DNA of 64,000 bases from an uncultured Desulfobacterales bacterium (GCA_937915545.1 CALGIJ010000029.1:61267-125266), one strand, 5' to 3'; positions 43,159 to 52,075 are shown, counted from the first letter of the stretch. Notes: a model not told the origin generated them from the sequence alone. A program made the numbers and translations.

Positions 43159-44519
43159 TGCTGCGGTCTCCCCATGATATGTGTTCCATGTTGCGGTGGA
43201 TGGCTGGCCAGAGCCCCTGCAGGCAGATGCTGGTCGCAGGGCTGCAGCCCCGCCAGCACCCTGGCCAGGGCGCGGCCTGCCGCGGCGCTGCGCAGAATCG
43301 AGGTGTGGTCTTCGTCGAATCCGCGCAGGGTCGCGGCACGTTCCTGGGCGGCCGGCAACAGCTGGCTGGCCAGGGAGACCACGCCATCGGTGTTGCCGCC
43401 GGACATGACATTATAGCCGCCGCGGTGGCTGAAGAAGAGATGGTAGGAAAGATGCGCCGGCCAGGGGGTGGCGAAGACTTCCTCCTGGTAGAGGCTGCCG
43501 GGCACCATATCGTACCAGGCAGGCACCACCGCCGGCGAGTTGGCGACGCCGCTGGCCGCCAGCTCATGGCCGCCCCAGGGAGTCGACAGCGTTGTCAGGG
43601 TCGCCACCACATCGCCATGGCCTGAGGCCTGCAGGCGGGTGACGAGCCCGCCGGCAACCAGACCGCCCATGGAGTGCGCCACCACATGAACCTGGGCGAA
43701 GCCGAGCTGCAGCTGCAGCCTGGTGAGGGTGTTGCCCAGCCACTGGCGGTTGACGTCGAGGCGCAGCCCGGAAGGATAGAACACCACCCAGGGCTGAAAG
43801 CTGTGTCGGTCAAGGCCCTCGATGATCGACTTCCACTCGCCGGGCTGACCGCCGGCGCCATGGATGAAGAGCACCGGCGTCTTGCCGGGGTCGAACGCTT
43901 CGAGGAAATAGAGGCCGGCCGTCTGCAGACCAAGAAAACGGATAGGCTCCCAGAAGGCCAGGGTGCCGTTTTCCGGGGTGAAGGCGGGATCGTCGAGCGA
44001 AGTCACCACCCCGGCTTTGAACTGCTTGCTGAGATCGGTGACGGCGGCGATGGTCGGATCATGCACCTCGGGATAAAGGCGCTGCACCTGCTCGGGCGGG
44101 CGCAGGGTGACGGTCAGGCCGGTAATCGGCTCTCCGCCGGTAATGGTGATCAGCTTGGGATGCTCATGCCAGCCCACCGGTTCGTTCGCCTGATAGCTGG
44201 CGCTCTCGTCGAGGTCGACGAAGGCGCTGACCCGGTAGGTGCCCGGTCCGGCGAAGAACTTGAAGTTTCCGGGACGGCGCAGGATGGTCCGCGCCATGAT
44301 CGCGTCGGGGCGGTCCGGCCGCGCCGGGTCAATGGCCAGCAGCACCACCACGACCGGCTTGCCTTCGGCCGCCTCGCCTTCCACCGTGCCGGTGATCTCG
44401 CTGACCTGCTCGAGCAGCTTGCTCTCCTGGCGCAGATTCAAGAGAGTACAGCCGGAGAGCAAGGCTCCCGCCACTATGATCACAAAAAGACCAAGAAAAC
44501 CACGTTGCTCGCCCTTCAT
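43155..44519 (-). CDS. Alpha/beta-hydrolase lipoprotein (lipase/esterase-like)
   Basis: Exported lipoprotein of 454 residues with lipobox GALLSGCTLL. A beta-rich N-terminal domain (about 45-200) precedes an alpha/beta-hydrolase domain: oxyanion region PVLFIHGAGGQPGEW (about 235-249) and nucleophile motif VVAHSMGGLVAGG (about 292-304, Ser in AHSMG). The C-terminal GFDEDHTSILRS has a plausible catalytic His. The ATG at 44519 has GAGGGTGAGG upstream. It is translationally coupled to the efflux adaptor gene, an unusual pairing suggesting envelope lipid or ester handling tied to export. The substrate is unknown. Confidence 0.85.
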   Translation of the reverse strand: MKGEQRGFLGLFVIIVAGALLSGCTLLNLRQESKLLEQVSEITGTVEGEAAEGKPVVVVLLAIDPARPDRPDAIMARTILRRPGNFKFFAGPGTYRVSAFVDLDESASYQANEPVGWHEHPKLITITGGEPITGLTVTLRPPEQVQRLYPEVHDPTIAAVTDLSKQFKAGVVTSLDDPAFTPENGTLAFWEPIRFLGLQTAGLYFLEAFDPGKTPVLFIHGAGGQPGEWKSIIEGLDRHSFQPWVVFYPSGLRLDVNRQWLGNTLTRLQLQLGFAQVHVVAHSMGGLVAGGLVTRLQASGHGDVVATLTTLSTPWGGHELAASGVANSPAVVPAWYDMVPGSLYQEEVFATPWPAHLSYHLFFSHRGGYNVMSGGNTDGVVSLASQLLPAAQERAATLRGFDEDHTSILRSAAAGRALARVLAGLQPCDQHLPAGALASHPPQHGTHIMGRPQQ

Positions 44520-44548
44520 AGCCTCACCCTCCCTCAGTGTATCGCTAC

Positions 44549-44576
44549 AGTATCGGTAATCATTCCTAGTTGTCAA
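44549..44576 (-). promoter_or_regulatory. Sigma-70-type promoter of the lipase/RND operon
   Basis: Minus-strand TTGACA (44571-44576), 16-base spacer, GATACT (44549-44554), with a start near 44542. The -35 hexamer lies inside one arm of a perfect palindrome (44571-44600), as expected for a repressed efflux operon. Confidence 0.6.
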
Positions 44577-44600
44577 GCAGAAGAATATCACTGCTTGACA
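44571..44600. promoter_or_regulatory. Perfect 10+10 bp palindrome at the lipase/RND promoter
   Basis: TGTCAAGCAG (44571-44580), 10-base spacer, CTGCTTGACA (44591-44600). One arm overlaps the -35 hexamer. No T-run follows, so an operator is likelier than a terminator for the upstream transglycosylase gene. No TetR- or MarR-type regulator gene is nearby. Confidence 0.6.
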
Positions 44601-44610
44601 GGAATCGACA

Positions 44611-46119
44611 CTAGCGCGGGATGATGTCGTGCTTGGCCCGGCTATGCTTTTCCACAGCCGAATAGGCGAGATAATACTTATAGATATTGTTCACATAGCG
44701 CACAGTTTCCTGTCCGACGATACGCGCTGCGGCATACTCCACATTCTGGAACCAGATATTGGCGTCATAGCCGGATTTTTCCGCCAGGCGTCGAAACTTC
44801 TGCAGGTTTCCCGGCCCGGCATTATAGGCGGCGAAGGTCATGAGCGTGCGGTCGACCGCCGACATTCGCGGGTCGTCGAGATAGGTGTCGGCAAGCAGGC
44901 GCATGTATTTGGCACCGGCCTCGATGTTTCTTGCGGCGCTTTTGTCGATATGGGGGATGCCCACGGCAGGGTCGGCGGCGGTGCTCGGCAGGAGCTGCAT
45001 CACCCCCACGGCGCCTCTGGCACTGCGGGCCTTCTGGTTGAGCCTGGACTCCTGATAGCCCTGGGCCATCAACATCAGGTAATCGAAATCATAGGTGCCG
45101 CCATAGTCTTGAAAATGTTTGATCAGTTCCTTGAACTTACGCATTTCTTTACTGGAGGTGGGGTTGAGGACCCGGTCGCTGTCCTTGACATACCTCGCCA
45201 CCTGAATATTGCCGAAGGCGGTGCCAACGCGATGCTGGCGCATGAACCTCTCCATGACCTCGTGTAACTCGGGGCTGTTCTTGCGGCAGGCCCAGGCCAG
45301 TTGCCCATCGCTGTGAATCGCCACATTGCCGTGGATGAGCAGGTTCTTATAGAGGGGCTTCCAGATGTTGGCCAGGTACTGATCGACGACAGTCATCTTG
45401 ACCAGCCCGGCATTGACCATTTCCAGGAGATCTTCCGACTCCAGCCATTCGTCCGCCTCGACGATCCGTATCGGCTGGAGACCACGCTCTGTAAAGCGCC
45501 GGTTGAGATCGACGAGGTGCTCGTAGTAACTGCTCGACCGGCGAACGGTAATTTCCTTTCCCGCAAGATCGTCGATCGATCGCGGTCCTTTCCCGCCGAC
45601 CCTGCCGACCACCACTTCCTTGATTCCACTGGCGATCGGCGAGACGAAATCGACCTGCTGCAGCCGGTCAGCGGTGACGGTCAAGCCGCCGGCGGCCAAA
45701 TCCCCCTTGCCGGCCTGAAGAGAGGGGAGGAGCTGGTCACGCCGCACCGGAATGAAGAGGACCTGCCAGCCCCTCTTGCTACCGGCCAGAGGATGGTGCA
45801 CGTTGAGCCACGTCTCCAACTGCTTGCCGAACTCAAAGTTGAGCCCCTTTTGCTGCCCCTGATCGAGATAAAAGAATGTCTTGCTGTGGGGTACCAGCAG
45901 ACGGATCATCTGCCGCTGGCGCATTCCCGAAAAATCTCCAGTCCAATCGGGAGGCGGATGCAACACCATCGCATCGACCTCCGCCACCTCGCTCGCGCTG
46001 AGTGGCACAGGAGCGACTCCACCCCGAGGCCTGCCCTCAAAGGCCCCCGCGTTGACCGCGAGGATCAATACGTACCACAGAGCCAATAGGTTGACGGCCC
46101 ACCTTTCACAGCATCCCAT
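44611..46119 (-). CDS. mltF: Membrane-associated lytic transglycosylase, MltF type
   Basis: Murein-cleaving enzyme of 502 residues. An N-terminal signal/anchor (about 1-27) is followed by a solute-binding-type domain (about 65-320; e.g. LLPSLQAGKGDLAAGGLTVTADRLQQVDFVSPI), then an SLT domain with the catalytic glutamate in QGYQESRLNQKARSARGAVGVMQLLPSTA (about 358-386) and FAAYNAGPGNLQKFR (about 431-445). This two-domain order is MltF. The first ATG at 46119 fits the signal peptide; GGGAGG lies upstream. It cleaves peptidoglycan with anhydro-muropeptide products, a housekeeping role. Confidence 0.9.
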   Translation of the reverse strand: MGCCERWAVNLLALWYVLILAVNAGAFEGRPRGGVAPVPLSASEVAEVDAMVLHPPPDWTGDFSGMRQRQMIRLLVPHSKTFFYLDQGQQKGLNFEFGKQLETWLNVHHPLAGSKRGWQVLFIPVRRDQLLPSLQAGKGDLAAGGLTVTADRLQQVDFVSPIASGIKEVVVGRVGGKGPRSIDDLAGKEITVRRSSSYYEHLVDLNRRFTERGLQPIRIVEADEWLESEDLLEMVNAGLVKMTVVDQYLANIWKPLYKNLLIHGNVAIHSDGQLAWACRKNSPELHEVMERFMRQHRVGTAFGNIQVARYVKDSDRVLNPTSSKEMRKFKELIKHFQDYGGTYDFDYLMLMAQGYQESRLNQKARSARGAVGVMQLLPSTAADPAVGIPHIDKSAARNIEAGAKYMRLLADTYLDDPRMSAVDRTLMTFAAYNAGPGNLQKFRRLAEKSGYDANIWFQNVEYAAARIVGQETVRYVNNIYKYYLAYSAVEKHSRAKHDIIPR

Positions 46120-46211
46120 GCTGCCTCCCCCAATAGGTTTGTTCTCCCTCTGCCTCGTGCATCTCTCATGGCCTTGCGGGCGCCTGCCGGGCTGATCCGC
46201 TGGCGATCATC

Positions 46212-47480
46212 TCACAGCCTGGCCGACGCAGCACGAGTTTCCCGCAGATGATCGAACTGTCTATCATAGACCAGCCAGCCGCGCTTTTTCAACAAGGCCA
46301 GAGCCTCCTCTTCCACCGGCCCGCCGATCCACAGCTGTTTGCCACGCACCCCTGGACGTGCGGCGATCGCCTTATCGACGATATCGAGCTTGCTGGCCAT
46401 GGAGGCGTCATAGGCGATGCGGTCCACCGGGAAGAGACCGACGTAGTCGCCTGCCGTGGTTTTGACGAACAACGTCCGGTCGATCTTGACCAGGCTCTCC
46501 ACCCCGCCCACCTCGCTGGCGAACCTGCCGATCATCTGCGCGCGGTGACGCATGAAGATGGCCATGCCGAGGTTGTCGACAAAGGCCGCCGAGGCGATGA
46601 AATCGCTACGCCCCTTGACGCCTTTCAGCTCGGCCAGCTCGCCGACGATGATCGTCTTGTCGAGCGGGGTGAAGGCGGAGTTGCCGAGGAAAGTGTCGAT
46701 GACCGGGCTGGAGACACCCATCCGGCGGAGTTTTTCGCCGTTGATGGTATCGAGCTGGGCCGGGCTCTTGTCACGCACCAGGAGGCGCATCGAGTTGGTG
46801 GTGGCAGTCGCCGAAACCGCCAGCCCGGCCGAGCCGGGGATGATGGACAGTGCCACCTTGGTGGTCAGCCCGCCGCCGGCCATAGCCCAGCCGAGATCGT
46901 CGAGGCTCTTCTGCAGCGGCCGGAAACGGGTATAAGGATCGACCCCGAACTCGTGGGCGAAGGCACGCTTGGCAGCCGCCTGGCCGAGCGCGGTGGCGGC
47001 AACACCGGCCTGATGCGGGTCTTGGCTGCTGATCGAGCGGCCGATATCGCTCAGCCAGCGCCCCACCCCCTGCGCCGCACCCTTGACAGTGGCGACAGGA
47101 TCGTCGATCAGGGCCTCGGCCCCTCTCAGCGGGCTCTTGATGCCCTCCTTGAGCGCGTCCTTATAGACTTCACTGGCTTCGATCTTCTCGATGTGGCTCA
47201 GAGCGCGCAGTTCGCTTATCCGTTCGAGCAGCAGCGGCGTACCCTCCACGGTCAGGCTGCCGTAACGGGTATCCACCTCGTAGGTATTGACCAGGCCATC
47301 GTTGACGACCTGGGAATCGACCCGATAATTGGCGCCTTCCATCAGCTCGGCGGGGATGAACTCCGCAGTCGCAAGCCGATAGGAGGAACCCTCGGCCATG
47401 GCCAGGCCCGCCGCCAGAACCTGAACAACGAATACGGCGACCAGCAGCGACAAGACATTGCCAGACTTCCAGGTCTTCAT
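46212..47480 (-). CDS. Secreted protein of unknown function
   Basis: A 422-residue protein I do not recognise. A clear signal peptide (MKTWKSGNVLSLLVAVFVVQVLAAGLAMA, cleaved near residue 29) precedes a region on a received ligand-like theme (YRVDSQVVNDGLVNTYEVDTRYGSLTVEGTPLLLERISEL). A small hydrophobic stretch at about 210-235 (GGGLTTKVALSIIPGSAGLAVSAT) could be a membrane hairpin. The rest is alpha-rich. The start at 47480 has a GGAGGAGG ribosome site. It is upstream of the transglycosylase gene on the same strand (92-base gap) and may act in the envelope. Confidence 0.75.
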   Translation of the reverse strand: MKTWKSGNVLSLLVAVFVVQVLAAGLAMAEGSSYRLATAEFIPAELMEGANYRVDSQVVNDGLVNTYEVDTRYGSLTVEGTPLLLERISELRALSHIEKIEASEVYKDALKEGIKSPLRGAEALIDDPVATVKGAAQGVGRWLSDIGRSISSQDPHQAGVAATALGQAAAKRAFAHEFGVDPYTRFRPLQKSLDDLGWAMAGGGLTTKVALSIIPGSAGLAVSATATTNSMRLLVRDKSPAQLDTINGEKLRRMGVSSPVIDTFLGNSAFTPLDKTIIVGELAELKGVKGRSDFIASAAFVDNLGMAIFMRHRAQMIGRFASEVGGVESLVKIDRTLFVKTTAGDYVGLFPVDRIAYDASMASKLDIVDKAIAARPGVRGKQLWIGGPVEEEALALLKKRGWLVYDRQFDHLRETRAASARL

Positions 47481-47876
47481 AGCACCTCCTCCGTAAAATT
47501 TTTCGCGACATCCATATCCAACGTCACGACAAGCTCCCAACGACCATACCCCCGCGTCCCCCTGGTGGATTCCAGGGTATCGTCCCCCGATTTCTGCTAC
47601 CATCATGCAAAAACCCTATTTTGACAAGCTCCCTCTCCTGGCAAATTTTCCTGACCGGAAAGGATGTGCAACATCCCTCACAGGCCCAGGATTAGGCGCC
47701 CGGCCTCGACCTGCAAAGTGCAGTTATCAACACCCCGCCAACTCAGCTTGACAGATGACAACAAAGGTTAACACTCCCCTCTCTCGCTGGTGCCGTAAGA
47801 GATCGTGCGCACTGCTCTTTTAATTTTTCCTCTCCGGCATGTTTTTTGGATTTATATCGCTTGGCAAGGGAACGAC
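47481..47876. other. Divergent intergenic region
   Basis: Some 400 bases between two divergent genes. TTGACA-like hexamers occur on the plus strand near 47621 and 47748 without well-spaced -10 elements. I see no gene, no -24/-12 element and no strong palindrome. Confidence 0.35.
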
Positions 47877-49421
47877 GTGCCCCTGCCGGGTTCCTCCGCC
47901 GCCTCCCCGCCAGGGGAGGCAGCCAGGGGAGGCACCCCACGACGCCACCACCATGCCATGACCTCCCTGCCGCTCCCCCTGCCCCTGGACTCGAACTACC
48001 AACCCACCGTTCTCATCGTCGATGACGAACCGGACTTCGCCCGAGGAGTGGCACGCCTCATCGCCGGCAAATTCCCCGACCTCATGGTACTCACCGCGCA
48101 GAGCGGCAGGGAGGCGTTGGAGATCCTGGCCGAGACGCCGATCCATCTGATGCTCACCGACCTGCGCATGCCGGAGATGAGCGGTATGCAGCTGCTGGCC
48201 GAGTCCCTGAAGCGTCATGCCGAACTGAGCATGGTCGTGCTCAGCGCCTACGGCACCATCGAGACGGCGGTCGAGGCCCTCCATGCCGGGGCCTATGATT
48301 TCCTCACCAAGCCCATCGAAGCCGAGCAGCTCTTCCGGGTGGTGGCCAAAGGGCTGGAGCGCACCCGCCTGCTGGAGGAGAACTCGCGGCTGCGGCGCCT
48401 GGTCACCCGCCAGGAAGGGCAGGGGCTGCTGGTGGGCGAAGGCCCGGCCATGCAGCATCTGCGGCAGACCATTGCCGCCATCGCCCAGTCCGATTACACC
48501 GTGTTGCTACGCGGCGAGTCGGGAACCGGCAAGGAAGTGGTGGCGCGGCTGATTCACCAGATCGGGGCCAGGGCGGCCCGGCCCTTCGTCGCCGTCAACT
48601 GCCCCTCGATCCCCGAGAACCTCCTCGAGAGCGAGCTCTTCGGCTATGTCAGGGGAGCCTTCACCGGCGCCGAGAAGGACCACAAGGGGCTGTTCTCGGC
48701 AGCCCACGAGGGCACCATCCATCTCGACGAGATCGGCGACATCAGCGGCGCCGTGCAGACCAAGCTGCTGCGCTGCCTGCAAAACGGCGAGATCCGTCCC
48801 GTCGGCTCCAACCAGGCGGTCAACGTCGATGTGCGTGTCATCGCCTCCACCAACCAGAACCTCGAAGACCTGCTGCAGCGCAGAACCTTCCGCGAAGACC
48901 TCTACTACCGGCTCAATGTGCTCACCGTCACCCTGCCGCCCCTGCGCGAGCGGGTCGAAGACATCCCCCTGTTGGCCCAGCACTTCCTCCGCGGCACCTG
49001 CCGGGAGATGGGCCTGCCGGACAAAGACATCGCCCCGGAGGTGCTGCAGTGGATGTCGAGCCGGCCGTGGCCGGGAAATGTGCGCGAGCTGCAGAACTTT
49101 ATCCGCCGCATGACCGTCTTCTGCACCCGGGAGCGCCTCGACATGTCACTGGTGCGGATGCTCGCCGGGGAGGAGCGCCAGCCGGAATGTCAAGGGGCAC
49201 AGAGCCCCTCGCGACTGTGGGACAGCAGGGTCTACAAGGAGGCCAAGGCTGAGGTGGTCAACGCCTTCACCCGCGAGTACCTCCACGACCTGCTGACCGC
49301 CACCAGGGGCAATGTCTCCGAGGCGGCGCGCATCTCCGGCCTGTCGCGGGTGGCCATCCAGAAAATTCTTGCCCGGATGCAGGAGCGTGCCGCCTCTTTT
49401 CGCATCCACGGCAGTGCGTGA
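47877..49421 (+). CDS. Sigma-54-dependent response regulator (NtrC family), orphan
   Basis: Two-component activator with an N-terminal receiver domain (VLIVDDEPDFARG, phospho-Asp in HLMLTDLRMPEMSG, Lys in FLTKP), an AAA+ domain with GESGTGKE, GAFTGA loop (GYVRGAFTGAEKD) and HLDEIGDI, and a C-terminal Fis-type helix (NVSEAARISGLSRVAIQKIL). The GTG at 47877 has a good AAGGGA ribosome site and gives 514 residues; the ATG at 47958 gives 487 and starts closer to the receiver domain but has no ribosome site at normal distance. No histidine kinase gene lies in the window. It precedes the YeiH-type permease, a possible target, but no sigma-54 promoter was found there. Confidence 0.9.
   Translation: MPLPGSSAASPPGEAARGGTPRRHHHAMTSLPLPLPLDSNYQPTVLIVDDEPDFARGVARLIAGKFPDLMVLTAQSGREALEILAETPIHLMLTDLRMPEMSGMQLLAESLKRHAELSMVVLSAYGTIETAVEALHAGAYDFLTKPIEAEQLFRVVAKGLERTRLLEENSRLRRLVTRQEGQGLLVGEGPAMQHLRQTIAAIAQSDYTVLLRGESGTGKEVVARLIHQIGARAARPFVAVNCPSIPENLLESELFGYVRGAFTGAEKDHKGLFSAAHEGTIHLDEIGDISGAVQTKLLRCLQNGEIRPVGSNQAVNVDVRVIASTNQNLEDLLQRRTFREDLYYRLNVLTVTLPPLRERVEDIPLLAQHFLRGTCREMGLPDKDIAPEVLQWMSSRPWPGNVRELQNFIRRMTVFCTRERLDMSLVRMLAGEERQPECQGAQSPSRLWDSRVYKEAKAEVVNAFTREYLHDLLTATRGNVSEAARISGLSRVAIQKILARMQERAASFRIHGSA
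47901..47934 (+). repeat. Tandem 13-bp repeat with alternative stem arms
   Basis: CCAGGGGAGGCA(G) occurs twice in tandem (47910-47922, 47923-47934). GCCTCCCC (47901-47908) can pair perfectly with GGGGAGGC at 47913-47920 or with the second copy at 47926-47933. If translation of the response regulator begins at 47958, this is a leader hairpin; if at 47877, it is inside the coding sequence. Confidence 0.5.
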
Positions 49422-49528
49422 ACACCGGGGGCCAGCCCAGAGGAGGGTTGCCGTCCCGGTGGTCGGGTAGGTTTCGGGAACCGGCAACGGTTCTCATCAA
49501 CACTCATCGAAGTACTTAAGGAGGACGT

Positions 49529-51301
49529 ATGGGAAACGGGAGTACGCACAACAAAACCGGTGAGGGAGGGGGCTGGATCAGCGAAGACTGGCTGGCGCTC
49601 ATTCTCGGCCTAGTCATCTTCGCCCTCAGCCTCGGCTCGTTCAAGGGGGTGGACATCCTCGGCTGGGGCGCCAAAACCGCGGTATGGCTCGACCCCAGTA
49701 AGGCGATCAGCACTGTCAGCGCGAAATACAATGCGGTGGAAGGCGAGATCACCAAGATCGACGGCCAGAAGCTGACCTTGAAGGGCAAGGACGGCAAGGA
49801 GTCCACCGTCACCGTCGGCGATGAGGCCGGCAAGCTGCAGGTCGGCCAGCAGTACAAGAAGGCGGGGATGTCGCCGCTCACCTCGGTCGTCCTCACCTAT
49901 CTCTTCGCACTGGCCATCATGACCCTTGGCGCCGTCGCCCTCGGCGCCAACGTGCCCAAGTTCATGTTCGGCTTCACCCTCGCCTTCTGGCTGAGCTATT
50001 TATGCTGGATGATGGGGCACTTCGCCTATATCGCCGCCACCAAGCAGCAGGCCACCAAGTTCGGCATTCCCTGGGCGCTGAGCATGAGCGGCGAGTTCGG
50101 CTTCATCCTCGCCCTGATCCTCGGCCTGATCATCGGCAACTTCTTCCCCCGCCTGGCCGACCTGATGAAGGAAGCTGCCCGCCCCGAGCTCTATATCAAG
50201 ACCGGCATCGTCATCATGGGCGCCGGCCTGGGCATCAAGGCCGCCGAGTCCTTCGGCCTGGCCTCGAACATCATGTTCCGGGGCTTTTGCGCCATCGTCG
50301 AGGCCTATCTCATCTACTGGGCGGTGGTCTACTACATCTCCCGCAAGTACTTCAAGTTCAGCCGTGAGTGGTCGGCGCCGCTGGCCTCGGGCATCTCCAT
50401 CTGTGGCGTGTCCGCCTCCATCGCCACCGGCGGCGCCATCCGCGCCCGGCCGATCGTGCCGATCATGGTGTCCTCGCTGGTGGTCATCTTCGTCGCTATC
50501 GAGATGGTCATCCTGCCCTTCCTCGCCAAGTTCTTCCTGTGGACCGAACCCCTCGTCGCCGGCGCCTGGATGGGTTTGGCGGTGAAGTCCGACGGCGGCG
50601 CCATTGCCAGCGGCGCTATCACCGACGCCCTCATCCGCGCCCAGGCACTGGATGCGGCCGGCATCAACTATGCCGAGGGCTGGATCACCATGACCGCCAC
50701 CACGGTGAAGATGTTCATCGATATCTTCATCGGCGTGTGGGCCTTCCTCCTCGCCTACATCTGGGTGGCCAAGATCGACGTCAAACCCGGCCAGAAAGTC
50801 GACGCCGGGGAGATCTGGCATCGTTTCCCGAAGTTCGTCATCGGCTACGTGCTGACCTTCGTCATCCTCGTCGTCATGTGCTGGCCCGCAGCCAAGGTCA
50901 TGGGCCCGGCCGACAAGGAAATAGCGGAATTGAAGGCGGCGGCGATCTCCGTCGAGACGAAGATCAAGGCCACCTCCGATGCCACCGCCCTTGCGGCGCT
51001 CAAGAAGGAGCAGGACGGCATCAAGGCCAAGCAGAAGGAAGTCAACGACAAGATCAAGGAGCCGAAGAGCTTCCTTGGCAAAGCGAAATCGGCCAGCGGT
51101 CAGGGCGATGTCTTCCGCGGCCTGTTCTTCCTGATGTGCTTTTTCACCATCGGCCTGGTGTCCAACTTCAAGAAGCTGATGCAGGAAGGACTGGGCAAGC
51201 TGGCGGCGGTGTACTGCATCAGCCTGTTCGGCTTCATCATCTGGGTTGGCCTGTTCATCTCATGGCTTTTCTTCCATGGCGTCAAGCCACCGACAATCTA
51301 G
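49529..51301 (+). CDS. YeiH-family permease (putative sulfate exporter family), enlarged
   Basis: Membrane protein of 590 residues against about 330-350 for usual YeiH/Cons_hypoth698 members. Family core: KTGIVIMGAGLGIKAAESFG, APLASGISICGVSASIATGGAIRARP and GAWMGLAVKSDGGAIASGAI. Two extra parts stand out. The first is a charged, beta-rich insertion at about 55-115 (AVEGEITKIDGQKLTLKGKDGKESTVTVGDEAGK) between the first helices. The second is a lysine/glutamate-rich predicted coiled coil at about 465-520. AAGGAGGA precedes the ATG. A proven substrate is lacking for the family; sulfur oxyanion or sulfonate-related export is often proposed. It is followed 15 bases later by a tiny membrane protein. 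Confidence 0.85.
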   Translation: MGNGSTHNKTGEGGGWISEDWLALILGLVIFALSLGSFKGVDILGWGAKTAVWLDPSKAISTVSAKYNAVEGEITKIDGQKLTLKGKDGKESTVTVGDEAGKLQVGQQYKKAGMSPLTSVVLTYLFALAIMTLGAVALGANVPKFMFGFTLAFWLSYLCWMMGHFAYIAATKQQATKFGIPWALSMSGEFGFILALILGLIIGNFFPRLADLMKEAARPELYIKTGIVIMGAGLGIKAAESFGLASNIMFRGFCAIVEAYLIYWAVVYYISRKYFKFSREWSAPLASGISICGVSASIATGGAIRARPIVPIMVSSLVVIFVAIEMVILPFLAKFFLWTEPLVAGAWMGLAVKSDGGAIASGAITDALIRAQALDAAGINYAEGWITMTATTVKMFIDIFIGVWAFLLAYIWVAKIDVKPGQKVDAGEIWHRFPKFVIGYVLTFVILVVMCWPAAKVMGPADKEIAELKAAAISVETKIKATSDATALAALKKEQDGIKAKQKEVNDKIKEPKSFLGKAKSASGQGDVFRGLFFLMCFFTIGLVSNFKKLMQEGLGKLAAVYCISLFGFIIWVGLFISWLFFHGVKPPTI

Positions 51302-51316
51302 CGCAAAGGAGTGGTT

Positions 51317-51484
51317 ATGGAACAGAAACAACAGCCGCAGGTGGCTGAAGAAATCAAGAAAATGGAGTATGAGCCGCTGCTCCCCGCCGAGCTCACCCTG
51401 ATCCGCTGGTCGATCGGCATCGGCGTCGGTTCCCTGTTCATCCTCTACTATGTGAGCCAGCTGCTCTTCCCAGGCGGTCACTGA
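51317..51484 (+). CDS. Small single-span membrane protein, partner of the YeiH-type permease
   Basis: A 55-residue protein easily missed by gene finders. A polar N-terminus (MEQKQQPQVAEEIKKMEYEPLLPAE) is followed by one hydrophobic helix (WSIGIGVGSLFILYYVSQLLF, about 31-51) and a short PGGH tail. The ribosome site AAAGGAG is well placed, and the gene begins only 15 bases after the permease stop. Codon use matches its neighbour. The position and size suggest a small regulatory or stabilising subunit of the permease, like those of other transporters, but no family is recognised. Confidence 0.75.
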   Translation: MEQKQQPQVAEEIKKMEYEPLLPAELTLIRWSIGIGVGSLFILYYVSQLLFPGGH

Positions 51485-51497
51485 GAGGATAGTCTTC

Positions 51498-51776
51498 TCA
51501 CCCCCGTGAGGCCGAGATGCGCATCATCTCCAGGGCCTGACGGTATTCTTCGAGGCGCTGCTCCCAGAGGGGCAGCGCCTCGACGTCTTCCTGCCATGCC
51601 GCCAGTTCGGAGGGGGCAAGCGCCAGCCTTCCGGCGGCAACCGCCTCGCGGGCGGCGGCATAGTCCATGCCGTGGGCCCGCTGGCGCGCGTCGAGGGCGG
51701 CGCGGATCTTCTTGACCACATGACGGTGGTGGTTCAATTCGCGGGCGATGGAGATTTCGTACTCGTCGGTATGCAT
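51498..51776 (-). CDS. Small hypothetical alpha-helical protein
   Basis: A 92-residue soluble protein, predicted nearly all helical: MHTDEYEISIARELNHHRHVVKKIRAALDARQRAHGMDY..., then a second helical half ending EEYRQALEMMRISASRG. No family recognised. The ATG has an AGGAAAC ribosome site. The gene is convergent with the small membrane protein (13-base gap). An N-terminal histidine cluster (ELNHHRHVVKK) is the only notable feature. Confidence 0.65.
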   Translation of the reverse strand: MHTDEYEISIARELNHHRHVVKKIRAALDARQRAHGMDYAAAREAVAAGRLALAPSELAAWQEDVEALPLWEQRLEEYRQALEMMRISASRG

Positions 51777-51826
51777 GGCGGTTTCCTGTACTGCCGAATG
51801 GGTCGCAAAACGCGCCCTGGATCGCA

Positions 51827-51862
51827 GCCCTCGCGATTCTCAGCCTGCAGTCTCGCGAGGGC
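51827..51862. promoter_or_regulatory. Perfect 10-bp inverted repeat upstream of the 92-residue protein gene
   Basis: GCCCTCGCGA (51827-51836), 16-base spacer, TCGCGAGGGC (51853-51862). It sits 50 bases before the minus-strand hypothetical gene and about 210 bases after the end of the MOT1 gene. It could be an operator or an RNA hairpin. The rest of the gap 51777-52075 shows nothing else. Confidence 0.4.
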
Positions 51863-52075
51863 GGTGGCGCATCCTGGCACAACGCGCTCGACACCTCGCC
51901 GAACGCCTGAAAAACATAGCCCACTCGGCGCAAAGAGTGCAACACCTTCAGGCCACTGGCCCTCTCTCCGCGCCCTCACCCCGTCACCAGCCCACCGCCG
52001 CTAGCCACCTGGGGTGCCTCGCCCCTCTCCACGCCGCAAACCTCTCCAGACAGAGCAAGCCTTGGTCTGCACTCA

